DNA of 64,000 nt from Helichrysum umbraculigerum. Taxonomy: Eukaryota > Streptophyta > Magnoliopsida > Asterales > Asteraceae. The notes beneath the pieces are model-generated. The model was not told where the DNA came from. It did not search any database and saw nothing but the letters and a program-made list of their open reading frames with translations. Below, in pieces: positions 1-9,280 of this stretch. The position numbers and the translations under genes are program-made. Every line of letters starts with the position of its first letter. The first letter of the stretch is position 1. The stretch is taken from the NCBI GenBank assembly GCA_949592205.1, contig CATIUR010000002.1, positions 134,242,090 to 134,306,089 of the forward strand, in the 5' to 3' direction.

Positions 1-194
1 GATCAAACCCTAGAGAGTGAGAGAGGTCGTGAGGCAGAGTGAAGAGACAGAGTTCGTGTTTGTAAAGCTTTATTCATCAATTGTGAATATATACAAAAGC
101 TTATAGAATCGTTTGTGTGTTTGATTCGTTTAACGTTTATTATTCAATTGTTTGGATTCCGCACTTGCAATTGATCATACGATCCGATCAGATC
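1..194 (+). other. Unassigned AT-rich stretch before the copia pol remnant, possibly LTR-derived
   Basis: No coding similarity is seen until about base 195. The stretch has an 'AAACCCTAGAGAG' opening and a run of T/A-rich sequence loosely like the U5 part of the Ty1/copia 3' LTR near 16,560-16,743. It may be the end of a 5' LTR joined to the pol remnant by deletion of gag and most of pol. The similarity is weak and no primer site follows, so this is a guess. Confidence 0.25.
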
Positions 195-967
195 TATACG
201 TGTACGGGACTATCAACTGTAAACACTACGGCACTCCAATTGAAGCAAGACACAATCTTGGACCTAATGAGGACGATGAAGATTGCAAGGAGAAAGACTA
301 TCGCTCAATGATAGGCTCTCTCATGTACCTGACTGCCTCAAGACCAGATATAGTGTTTGCTGTTTCCCTCTGCTCACGATTTCAAGCAAATCCGAAGGTG
401 TCTCATATGAAGGCAGTAAAACGCATTTTTGGATATCTTGCTTTTAGGCCATCTCTGGGTCTATGGTATTCAAACGAGAAAAACTTCGAGTTAACTGCCT
501 ATTCGGATTCGGATCTTGGTGGCTGCAAGATAGATATGAAGTCAACTACTGGTGGATGTCAGTTCCTTGGATCGCGCTTAGTTTCTTGGCAGTGCAAAAA
601 GCAGACTGCGGTTGCTATTTCCACAGCTGAAGCCGAGTATGTTGCTGCTGCAAGTTGCTGTTCTCAAGTTCTCTGGATTCAGCATCAGCTGCGTGATTAC
701 GGGTTCAATCTCTCTATGACTCCTATTTATATAGATAATACAGCTGCTATATCTATAACTCACAATCCCGTACAGCACTCTAAGACCAAACATATTGAAC
801 TTAGGTTCCACTTTATACGGGATTGCTTTGAGAAACACCTTATAGATGTCGTACATATAGAGACCCTTAAGCAGTGTGCGGACCTTTTCACAAAAGCCTT
901 TTTGCGATCACGTTTTATTGAACTGGTCAATCTGATAGGTTTAAGGTTCTTTCAGTCAAAGAAATGA
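152..967 (+). pseudogene. 3' end of Ty1/copia (SIRE/Maximus-like) pol: end of reverse transcriptase plus RNase H
   Basis: This is the C-terminal 271 codons of a copia polyprotein; full pol is about 1,300 aa. Recognisable homology starts near base 195. It shows the copia connection motif YRSMIGSLMYLTASRPD, then RNase H with catalytic acidic residues in YSDSDLGG, STAEAEYVA and YIDNTAA, the signature HSKTKHIEL, and the closing ADLFTKAF. The STTGGCQFLGSRLVSWQ block is typical of the SIRE/Maximus lineage. The first ATG at 152 is probably not a real start because the upstream part of pol is missing. The reading frame itself is open to the stop at 965-967. The protein would normally copy element RNA and degrade the RNA strand of the hybrid. 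Here it is a remnant and cannot act alone. Confidence 0.88.
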
Positions 968-1032
968 TTTGTGACTTGGATTTTTAAGTATTAAAAAAAA
1001 TAATAATAATAAAAAAATCGCAACAGCCACTC

Positions 1033-1037
1033 TTTAT
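1033..1037 (+). repeat. Target-site duplication TTTAT, left copy
   Basis: TTTAT immediately precedes the TGTAACACC terminus and recurs at 11,662-11,666 right after the other LTR. A five-base duplication is standard for Ty3/gypsy integration and shows that this copy has both original ends. Confidence 0.93.
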
Positions 1038-3418
1038 TGTAACACCCCCGAAATTCACTGTTTTGCGGAAGCATACATGGGTGTTACTAATCAATATACA
1101 AAGCACAAGATATACAGCAAACGACCTCTAAATGAGACGTTTTGTAAATTAGTTACATTCCATAGATATAATGTTTGAAAACTTAGTGTTTTCGTATACA
1201 AAATGTAGTTTCCCCTAGAGTCCACGCGTATAGCGGGAGATTCTATTACATAATCGTAATCTACAAAAGATAATGCTAAGAATCTCCGTTAATGCAGTTG
1301 TGTTGAAATCATGCGACTCTAGCTAAAATCCTAGAGTAATCCTACTCCATCCGGGTACCTGAGAAAACATGCTAAAAAGTGTCAACCAAAAGGTTGGTGA
1401 ATCTCACAGGTTTGTAAGTAATATCGGCTTTGAACACGAGATTTCATTAGTAGTGCCCGTAGGCGTAAAATCAACCATTGCAATCCAGCAATCGTAAAAT
1501 CAGTATTTGCAATCCAGCAAATGTAAATAAATAAGTTTATACCGTTGCCATGAGGCTCATAATCGAAGCTTAACCCGTAATAATATGTTTGCTCCCGTGA
1601 CATGCTCGTAAGTGAGCAAGCATCAGTAACGAATAAGTTGTCACCCGTTTATACATGTAAATCGGTACGTGGCAGCGCTACTGCCCCGGGTGGGGAGGGT
1701 CATTTCCCTAATGGATCCATTAACTACTGTTCGCGCTTAAGTCCATAACTAACGATATATGATGGAGAGACTTCTGTAAATAGTAAACAACTCATGCAAT
1801 TCCGTTTGGTATAGTAAGCAGTTTAGTACTTGTGTTCAAGAAAAATCAGTAGCATGTAACTCCCCCAATAAGATAAAACAGTAAAAGTGGGGCCGTAAGA
1901 CTCACCTGAGTCCTTGCAAGTACGTTTATATCAATAAACGAGTAATTAATATCAACCGTAGGTTCTCCGAACCCGTAACCTTCAAATGCCTAAACATATA
2001 AGGTTAAGTAAGTAGATGTCTCGCAAGACCACCTAGGCTAGTTGTTTACACAACTCATTATGTCCAAGTGTTTGTTTAGTAATCTGTTTGTAGTTTGAAA
2101 ACAAATATGGCCCGTTGGTGATGGTTTGTAATAATGATTCAAAGCGTTATCATTTATAACGCAATTTAGTGTATTTGTAATAGAAAGTATGTTCTATGAC
2201 GTTTGTTCAGTCGTATGACATAAGTATTGAAGTTGTGTAAGTTCGACACTTAGTAAAATCTGACTTTTCAAGGTTCTGGTTTGTGCGACGTAGCATGCGA
2301 CGTAGCATGCGACGTAGGGTGGTACGTCGCATGATGCGACCTTCGCAAATCAATGCGACGTAGGAGGCGACGTTAAAGTCTACGTCGCTATGTGCGACGT
2401 CCGCAAGTTAATGCGACGTAATAGGCTGCGTCGCTAGTGCGACGTTGGGATTTTTGTGCGACGTAGGCCGCGACGTCGCTAAATGCGACGTTGGCCAGAT
2501 AATGCGACGTTTTGAGCTACGTCGCAGATAGTCCAGCGTCTCTGCGACGTAGCGGTCTGATCGGAATTTGGTGGCCGGAAAATCGGTCGAAAAGCTTCCG
2601 TTCGGTCCAAATCTTTTACCCAACCCATTTTTGGACATTTTAAGCATATATAAACTATAAAAACGTAAAAATGAGTAAAAACGGAGAGTTTCGGGTTTTG
2701 TCGGAAACTTACGAAATGCCGAAATGAAAATCCGGAAAGATAGCGTGATAGATCGTGATGTGGTGGTCGTTTTCTTCCAAAAGGGTAGTATGTTTCGCGT
2801 GCGTTTAGTGGTAGTATTTTGTGAATTAGTGAGAAATGTGGAGTTGGTGGTGAGGATGAAGTTGAGAGGAAAGAGAGAAGAAAGAGAAAGAGAAGAAGAA
2901 TTAAATGAAAGAAGGAGGTGGAAATTGGGAGGTTAAGCCCCCAATTTCGCCCGCGTTTCCGCTCCGTGCGGTGTTCGTTTCCCCCGTCGTTTAAACGTTA
3001 TCAAGCAGTTATATTTTTAAAAGGTGACGGGAAATGTTTTAATGAAATACCTTGAAATTAATTATAAAAGCATTTGTCGAAGTATTAAAATTCTTAACTC
3101 GCGTTTAATACATATACGTTAAATTATTTAAATTGTCGTCGCGGTATTATAAATAATGTTTGTTCGCTGTGTATTTTATATAATAAAATACGTTCTCATT
3201 ATTTAGGTAAGTTTCTGTCACCAACGTCCAAGTAACTGTGTCGGACTCCGTCCGGTTAATTCGTACGATTAATCCAAATCGCGTATGTACACACATATAT
3301 ATATAATTCACCTTATATATATAAAAATAGAGTCTGCAATTAGTCCTATTACATACTAATTACAACTAGTTACAAGTAATTAGGCAAAATTAATTATCCT
3401 AATTTAGTAGGTGTTACA
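1038..3418 (-). repeat. Chromovirus 3' LTR (left copy)
   Basis: On the minus strand it opens TGTAACACCTAC and closes with GGGGGTGTTACA, a short terminal inverted repeat of TGTAACACC. It matches 9,281-11,661 base for base apart from three substitutions. The purine tract adjoins it at 3,419. The reading frames inside it are LTR shadows. A cluster of TGCGACGTA words occupies 2,286-2,552, just downstream (minus sense) of a TATATA at about 2,645. Confidence 0.95.
2286..2552. repeat. Palindromic TGCGACGTA / TACGTCGCA cluster in the 3' LTR
   Basis: About 18 copies of the core CGACGT, in both orientations, occur in under 270 bp with irregular spacing. Some pair to perfect palindromes such as CGCGACGTCGC. 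The whole cluster is repeated in the partner LTR and the same word recurs in the Ty1/copia element at 12,782-13,556 and 16,423-16,527. Confidence 0.9.
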
Positions 3419-3433
3419 TTCTCCCCTTGTTAA
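3419..3433 (-). other. Polypurine tract of the chromovirus
   Basis: Read on the minus strand the sequence is ACAAGGGGAGAA directly followed by the LTR start TGTAACACC. This is the expected site for priming plus-strand DNA synthesis. Confidence 0.88.
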
Positions 3434-3451
3434 AGAAATTTCGTCCCGAAA

Positions 3452-6400
3452 TTAGCTTGAGTGCACGGACGGTGCGTTGTCTGGGAAGAGATGTGGGTAT
3501 TTCTGTCGCATTTGGTCTTCCCGTTCCCAGGTGAACTCAGGGCCGCGCGTAGAATTCCACCTGACTTTTACTATGGGAATACGACTCTGTTTCAATTGCT
3601 TGACCTCACGGTCCATGATTTCCATAGGTTTCTCGACGAAATGAAGTTTATCATCGATTTGAATTTCGTCGAGCGGTATAATCAGCGTCTCGTCAGACAG
3701 ACATTTCTTCAAGTTAGAAATGTGGAATGTGTTGTGTACGCTGCTAAGTTCAGCAGGAAGTTGCAGGCGATATGCCACTGGACCAATCCTTTCGAGGATT
3801 TCGAATGGTCCGATATATCTAGGGTTTAGTTTGCCTCGTTTCCCGAATCGAATAACACCTTTCCACGGTGCCACTTTGAGAAGTACCTTGTCTCCTACCT
3901 GGAACTCAAGATGTTTGCGTCTCACGTCAGCATAGCTTTTCTGACGATCACGTGCGGCTTTCAGACGGTTTTGAATACCAACGATTTTCTCAGTAGTTTC
4001 TTGAATGATTTCTGGACCCGTGAGTTGGGATTCTCCTAACTCAGTCCAACAGACAGGTGATCGGCACTTACGTCCGTAAAGTGCCTCGAAGGGTGCAGCC
4101 TTTATGCTGGTATGATAACTGTTGTTGTACGAAAACTCACACAACGGTAAGTGATTTTCCCAAGAAGTACCGAAGTCGACTACGCAGGCTCGTAGCATAT
4201 CCTCCAGTGTTTGAATAGTTCGCTCGCTTTGGCCATCGGTTTGCGGGTGATAAGCAGTACTCATATCCAGACGAGTACCAAGAGATTTCTGTAGCGATTG
4301 CCAAAAGTTAGAAGTAAAACGGCTGTCCCTATCCGAGATGATCGAGGTAGGTACACCGTGTCGCGAGATGATTTCTTTGACATAGATGCGAGTCAGACGC
4401 TCCATCTTGTCGGTTTCCTTGATGGCCAGAAAATGAGCAGATTTCGTGAGACGGTCCACGATCACCCAAATGGTATCGCAACCACTCGAAGTTTTCGGTA
4501 GTTTGGTAATGAAGTCCATGGAAATCTGTTCCCATTTCCATTGAGGAATTTCAGGTTGTTGAAGCAACCCAGAGGGTCTTTGGTGTTCGGTCTTAACTTT
4601 GGAACAGGTTAGGCATTTACTGACGTACAAGGCGATGTCAGCTTTCATGTTAGGCCACCAATACAACCCTTTGACGTCATGATACATCTTGTCAGATCCA
4701 GGATGTATAGAGTATCGAGATTTGTGAGCTTCAGCCATCACCAAATCTCGCAAGTTTCCGAATTTGGGTAACCACACCCGGTTAGAGAAGTATCGAGTTC
4801 CATCGGGTTTGATTTCGAATTGTTTATCCAAGCCTCGCAAGGCTTCATTTTTCAAGTTTTCATCGTTGAGGGCTTCAAGTTGAGCGGTAAGGATTTGAGC
4901 AGGAAGCTCGTTATGAATTGTCATAGAAAGTGCTCGAACTCGAAGGGGTTTCACTCGTTCTTTTCGGCTTAAGGCATCGGCAACTACGTTAGCCTTGCCC
5001 GGATGGTATTTGATCTCGCAGTCGTAGTCACTAAGTAACTCAACCCAGCGACGTTGTCTCATGTTTAGATCTTTCTGATCGAATATGTGTTGGAGACTTT
5101 TGTGATCGGTAAAGATAGTGCTTTTCGTACCGTAGAGATAATGTATCCAGATTTTCAATGCGAAGACCACAGCACCTAACTCGAGGTCGTGGGTCGTATA
5201 GTTTTTCTCGTGAATTTTTAGTTGTCGTGAGGCATAGGCAATGACTTTTTCCCGTTGCATCAACACACAACCAAGTCCTTGGTGTGAGGCGTCGCAGTAA
5301 ACTACGAAATCGTCGGTGCCCTCGGGTAAGGACAAGATTGGTGCACTGCAAAGTTTGTTTTTCAATAGCTGGAAGGCTGACTCTTGTTTATCAGTCCAAT
5401 CGAACTTCTTATCTTTCTGAGTCAGTGTGGTTAGTGGAACAGCTATTCTTGAAAAGTTTTCGATGAATCGGCGGTAATAACCAGCAAGACCTAAGAATTG
5501 TCTCACTTCGGTTGGAGTGGTCGGTGACTCCCAGCCCTTGATTGCTTCAATCTTGGCGGGATCAACATGAATTCCTTGGCTGTCAATCACGTGCCCGAGG
5601 AATTGAACGCTTCGAATCCAGAACTCACACTTAGAGAATTTGGCATATAACTCTTCGTGTTTCAGAAGTCCTAGAATGGTTTTCAGATGTTGAGCATGTT
5701 CCTGCTCATTGCGAGAGTAAATCAGAATATCGTCGATGAACACAATGACGAATTTGTCAAGATATGGTTTGCACACCCGATTCATAAGGTCCATGAATAC
5801 GGCCGGTGCGTTGGTTAAACCGAATGGCATCACTTGGAACTCGTAATGCCCATAACGAGTTCGGAAGGCTGTCTTTGGGATATCATTGTCACGGACTCGG
5901 AGTTGATGATAACCCGACCGTAGATCAATCTTTGAGTAAACACTCGATCCCTGGAGTTGATCAAATAGGTCATCGATTCTAGGAAGTGGGTACCGATTCT
6001 TTATGGTTAGCTTATTCAGCTCTCGATAGTCAATACACATGCGGAAAGATCCATCTTTCTTTTTCACGAATAAGACCGGAGCTCCCCAAGGCGAGGAACT
6101 TGGTCGAATGAATCCTCTGTCCAGGAGTTCCTGTAGTTGGTTAGACAACTCCTGCATTTCGGATGGTGCTAAACGGTAAGGGGCTCGTGCCACGGGTGCA
6201 GCTCCGGGCACAAGTTCGATTTGAAATTCAACTTGTCTAGGTGGCGGAAGTCCGGGCAAGTCTTCAGGAAAGACTTCCGGGAAATCCCGCACGATCGGAA
6301 CATCCTCAAGTCGCTTCTCCTCCGACTTCTTCTCCGTTACATGTGCGAGGATGGCTTGGTACCCTTTTCGTAGGTATTTTCTCGTTTTCAGACAGGATAC

Positions 6401-7858
6401 AATATTCAGATTCCGTCTACCGGTCTCCCCTTGTAGGACTAAGGTTCCACCGGAGACAAGAGGTATGCGAACGAGTTTGTCATGACAGATGATTTCAGCT
6501 CGGTGCTTGGATAACCAATCCATACCGACAATAATATCGAAGCTGCCGATCTCGACAGGGATTAAATCAATGGGAAACGTTTCGTTCGTGAGGTTAAGTG
6601 TACAGTTGTGTATGATGCTATCAGTCTCAATCAGGTTGCCATTAGCTAATTCTACAATGTATTTAGCATCTAAGGCAGTGGGAGTAATATCAAGTAAAGG
6701 GCTAAATTTCTCAGATATGAAGCTTCTATCGGCACCGGTATCAAATAACACAGAAGCAGTAAGGTCGTTGAGAAGGAACGTACCCGTCACGACGTTCGGG
6801 TCTTGTCTGGCTTCCCCAGCCTTGATAACGAATGATCTGCCGCGAGCAGGGTTGTTGTTTTTCAGCTTTGGGCAATCTTTCTTGAAATGCCCTGTATTTC
6901 CGCACCCAAAGCAGGCCTTTGGTGCATTAGTGTTGGGGGTGGGAATGTTGGTTCGACAATCCTTGGCTAGATGCCCGAACCGCTTGCAGTTGGAGCAAGG
7001 GCAAGAACCGTCATGGTGGCGGTTGCATTTGGGACAGTAGGGTCTGCTCCCGCTGTACCCTTTCTTCTCCGAAGTTCCAGATGAATAAGCCTTAATGTAC
7101 TCAGGCTTTTTGTTGGAGGTTTGGTTGGATGAGTTGGGGTTACCTTCCCACTTGCGTTTGTTGTTTGCAGATGGGGTTGAAGTTGTACCACGGCGGACAG
7201 AATTTGCCGTTAGTTCATGGGCCATACGGATGGCGCTCTGAATAGTACCCGGTTTGGAAGAAGTTACCAGGTCTTGGAGTCTTTCAGGAAGACCATCAAC
7301 GAATTTCTCGATCCTCTTGTACTCAGGATCGACCATGGTTGGGCACAGAAGTGCCAGTTGGTGGAAACGGTTGGTGTAGCCGGTGATATCATTACCTTGC
7401 ATCTTATGGTTCCAAAATTCCACTTCTAGTTGTTTCAATTCATCCCTGGGGCAATACTCGCCCCTCAACATCTTCTTCAACTCCTCCCACGGGAGTTGGT
7501 AAGCAGTAGTAACACTCACTGTCTGGGCATAAGTGTTCCACCAGGTGAGTGCGGTGTCAGTAAAAGTACTAACGGAGAACTTAACCTTATCTCCCTCCGC
7601 GCAGTTGCAGATAAGAAATACAGACTCAACTTTCTCGATCCAGCGTACTAGACCGATAGCTCCCTCGGTACCTGCAAAGTTTAGAGGTTTGCAGTTCTGG
7701 AAGTCCTTGTAAGAACAAGGTTTAGCAGTAGTGGTTTCAGCGGCATCGCTGTTTCTCGAGGAATTTGGTGGAGTATTCCGAGCCAAGGCTTCAGTAACAG
7801 CCTGGGTTATAAGGGAGGTAATCTGGGCATCGGTGTATGGTCGTGTCTTTGGCGGCAT
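3452..7858 (-). CDS. Gag-pol polyprotein of a Tekay/Del-type chromovirus, 1,468 aa
   Basis: A single uninterrupted frame holds all enzymes. In order: a gag capsid region (about residues 1-270); two CCHC zinc knuckles near 289-325 (CSNCKRFGHLAKDC and CFGCGNTGHFKKDC) that bind element RNA; an aspartic protease with DTGA near 371; a reverse transcriptase with FIDD active site near 708; an RNase H opening with YCDAS near 856; an integrase with an HHCC zinc site near 1047-1083 and catalytic D, D and E near 1116, 1176 and 1212; and a C-terminal chromodomain-like segment near 1413-1453 (EFTWEREDQMRQ). Each catalytic residue I could check is present. The ATG at 7,858 opens MPPKTRPYTD, typical of this family. 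The protein makes virus-like particles, copies the RNA and integrates it; the chromodomain is thought to steer insertion to heterochromatin. Length fits the family, so it is probably functional. Confidence 0.96.
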   Translation of the reverse strand: MPPKTRPYTDAQITSLITQAVTEALARNTPPNSSRNSDAAETTTAKPCSYKDFQNCKPLNFAGTEGAIGLVRWIEKVESVFLICNCAEGDKVKFSVSTFTDTALTWWNTYAQTVSVTTAYQLPWEELKKMLRGEYCPRDELKQLEVEFWNHKMQGNDITGYTNRFHQLALLCPTMVDPEYKRIEKFVDGLPERLQDLVTSSKPGTIQSAIRMAHELTANSVRRGTTSTPSANNKRKWEGNPNSSNQTSNKKPEYIKAYSSGTSEKKGYSGSRPYCPKCNRHHDGSCPCSNCKRFGHLAKDCRTNIPTPNTNAPKACFGCGNTGHFKKDCPKLKNNNPARGRSFVIKAGEARQDPNVVTGTFLLNDLTASVLFDTGADRSFISEKFSPLLDITPTALDAKYIVELANGNLIETDSIIHNCTLNLTNETFPIDLIPVEIGSFDIIVGMDWLSKHRAEIICHDKLVRIPLVSGGTLVLQGETGRRNLNIVSCLKTRKYLRKGYQAILAHVTEKKSEEKRLEDVPIVRDFPEVFPEDLPGLPPPRQVEFQIELVPGAAPVARAPYRLAPSEMQELSNQLQELLDRGFIRPSSSPWGAPVLFVKKKDGSFRMCIDYRELNKLTIKNRYPLPRIDDLFDQLQGSSVYSKIDLRSGYHQLRVRDNDIPKTAFRTRYGHYEFQVMPFGLTNAPAVFMDLMNRVCKPYLDKFVIVFIDDILIYSRNEQEHAQHLKTILGLLKHEELYAKFSKCEFWIRSVQFLGHVIDSQGIHVDPAKIEAIKGWESPTTPTEVRQFLGLAGYYRRFIENFSRIAVPLTTLTQKDKKFDWTDKQESAFQLLKNKLCSAPILSLPEGTDDFVVYCDASHQGLGCVLMQREKVIAYASRQLKIHEKNYTTHDLELGAVVFALKIWIHYLYGTKSTIFTDHKSLQHIFDQKDLNMRQRRWVELLSDYDCEIKYHPGKANVVADALSRKERVKPLRVRALSMTIHNELPAQILTAQLEALNDENLKNEALRGLDKQFEIKPDGTRYFSNRVWLPKFGNLRDLVMAEAHKSRYSIHPGSDKMYHDVKGLYWWPNMKADIALYVSKCLTCSKVKTEHQRPSGLLQQPEIPQWKWEQISMDFITKLPKTSSGCDTIWVIVDRLTKSAHFLAIKETDKMERLTRIYVKEIISRHGVPTSIISDRDSRFTSNFWQSLQKSLGTRLDMSTAYHPQTDGQSERTIQTLEDMLRACVVDFGTSWENHLPLCEFSYNNSYHTSIKAAPFEALYGRKCRSPVCWTELGESQLTGPEIIQETTEKIVGIQNRLKAARDRQKSYADVRRKHLEFQVGDKVLLKVAPWKGVIRFGKRGKLNPRYIGPFEILERIGPVAYRLQLPAELSSVHNTFHISNLKKCLSDETLIIPLDEIQIDDKLHFVEKPMEIMDREVKQLKQSRIPIVKVRWNSTRGPEFTWEREDQMRQKYPHLFPDNAPSVHSS

Positions 7859-8220
7859 GATTCTTCAATAAAAGAAATGAAGATACATGAGATTTTGTAT
7901 GAGCTGGTAATTGTCACAGATGTACATGTATAAAAGCAGTAATACATAACATCAATACGGAAAATGACAATTTAGGTGAGTTGAGATAACAAAGGATATC
8001 TGATAGATAAAGTGAGTTCAAAAGTTACATCCTACAGAGATATTACAAGGGTGCCGGGAATGGTTACATCCGACTAGTTTATAGAGTAGTGCTAGATAGT
8101 CCCTAGATTACGAGATAGATTACAAGACAAAAACTACACTAATCTTAATGTAGATTAATTGGTTCCATCAGCGTGACAAAGCGGTCCACAGTTTCTGCTA
8201 GTCGGTTGGTTCATTCTTAG
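7859..8220 (-). other. Chromovirus spacer between leader ORF and gag
   Basis: This 362-base AT-rich stretch separates the leader ORF stop from the gag-pol start on the minus strand. I see no ORF of note, no repeat and no clear splice pair in it. Confidence 0.6.
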
Positions 8221-8697
8221 TTAGGGTTCCTGGCCTTCGGATTCTTCTTCCGACTCCAGGTTCAGGTCGTGTGGGTGGTAGCGTGCTTCAAGCATGTCCC
8301 TGTATCTTTGAGTCGTGTAGCGGTACCTAGTCTCCTCCGTTGATTTCCTGCCCAAACGTTTGATCCATGTTTTGGTCCTACGGGTTAGGTTGGTGGCTAC
8401 TTTCTTCCAGTAACGGATCTTATCTTTGATTCGTGTAGGGACAGATCGGTTTGAGATTCTCAATCTTTGTTCATAGTCTATGCACTTACGCTTAAGTGCC
8501 CAATTTCGGCCGTCTAGTCCCACAGCCTGATCTCGCACTCTCTCATATTCTTCAATATCGATGCCAGTCATTCCGAAATCCTGATTTTCGTTTCCCTCCA
8601 GCATGATTTCTTCTTCTGGTACGATGTCCTCATCGAGATACGTGTACTGGATTTGTTCCCCGTGGACTTGGTCACTATCAGACATGTAGTCGTCCAT
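8221..8697 (-). CDS. Additional leader ORF upstream of gag in the chromovirus, 158 aa, function unknown
   Basis: This intact frame lies between the primer site and gag on the same strand as gag-pol. It starts MDDYMSDSDQVHGEQ. The first half is strongly acidic (EDIVPEEEIMLEGNEN) and the second half basic (around KDKIRYWKKVATNLTRRTK), ending in another acidic tail (ESEEESEGQEP). No zinc finger, membrane segment or known domain is visible. The older gypsy2 element has a comparable acidic leader frame in the same place (38,158-38,436), so such an ORF seems to be a regular part of these elements. It could regulate translation as an upstream ORF or encode an accessory protein. I do not recognise it. 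Confidence 0.6.
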   Translation of the reverse strand: MDDYMSDSDQVHGEQIQYTYLDEDIVPEEEIMLEGNENQDFGMTGIDIEEYERVRDQAVGLDGRNWALKRKCIDYEQRLRISNRSVPTRIKDKIRYWKKVATNLTRRTKTWIKRLGRKSTEETRYRYTTQRYRDMLEARYHPHDLNLESEEESEGQEP

Positions 8698-9265
8698 TTG
8701 GGAATTCGTGTCTTTGAGTTCTATAGAAATGACAGAGAGAGGATTTTAGTCCTTGGAAGTACGTTGTTTCAGGGTGTTAGATGTGATTTTCGTAGAATCA
8801 TTAGAGTGCGCCACAAGGTGGTGTGACGGTAATCAAGTCTGTCATAGTCGGTGCAAACCGCTGAGAGAAATTCGTAAGTGTCACCAGGGAAACGTCGACT
8901 ATCTCTATAGCGAGTGTATTTACGTGTGAGGCCTATTCACATATATAATAGCCTAGTAGTATAGTCAGCGAGTGAGGCCTATGTATGTATATACTCGTAT
9001 ATCACATAATAGCCTAGCGTATGTCTAGCACATAACAAGTAAGAGTCTCGGTTCTCTCGTGGTCAGAGTCTACTAACGTATTCCTGTTTGACATAACCAT
9101 TTCAGACCTCACATCATCTTTCCTTAATTGTACATAGTTGATCAGGCTATGTTAAATTAAAGTCGTATGATGTAATTCCTGAACCAATCATGCCTAATAA
9201 GGAAATACTGCCTAATGGTCATAGTCTAGGCCCACTAAATGCAACCTAGTTCACTATAACCTTAG
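8698..9265 (-). other. Untranslated leader of the chromovirus between primer site and leader ORF
   Basis: This 568-base stretch holds no convincing ORF. It contains several near repeats of 'ATAGCCTAG' with 'GTGAGGCCTAT' around 8,928-9,015. In this position a packaging signal would be expected, but none can be identified by eye. Confidence 0.5.
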
Positions 9266-9277
9266 GCTCTGATACCA
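9266..9277 (-). other. Primer binding site for initiator tRNA-Met
   Basis: The minus strand reads TGGTATCAGAGC three bases inside the 5' LTR. This is the standard plant primer site complementary to the 3' end of initiator tRNA-Met and fixes the element's orientation. Confidence 0.96.
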
Positions 9278-9280
9278 ATC

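Noticed and set aside
3461..7651. Plus-strand ORFs opposite gag-pol
   Set aside because: Shadows of the 1,468-aa minus-strand frame.
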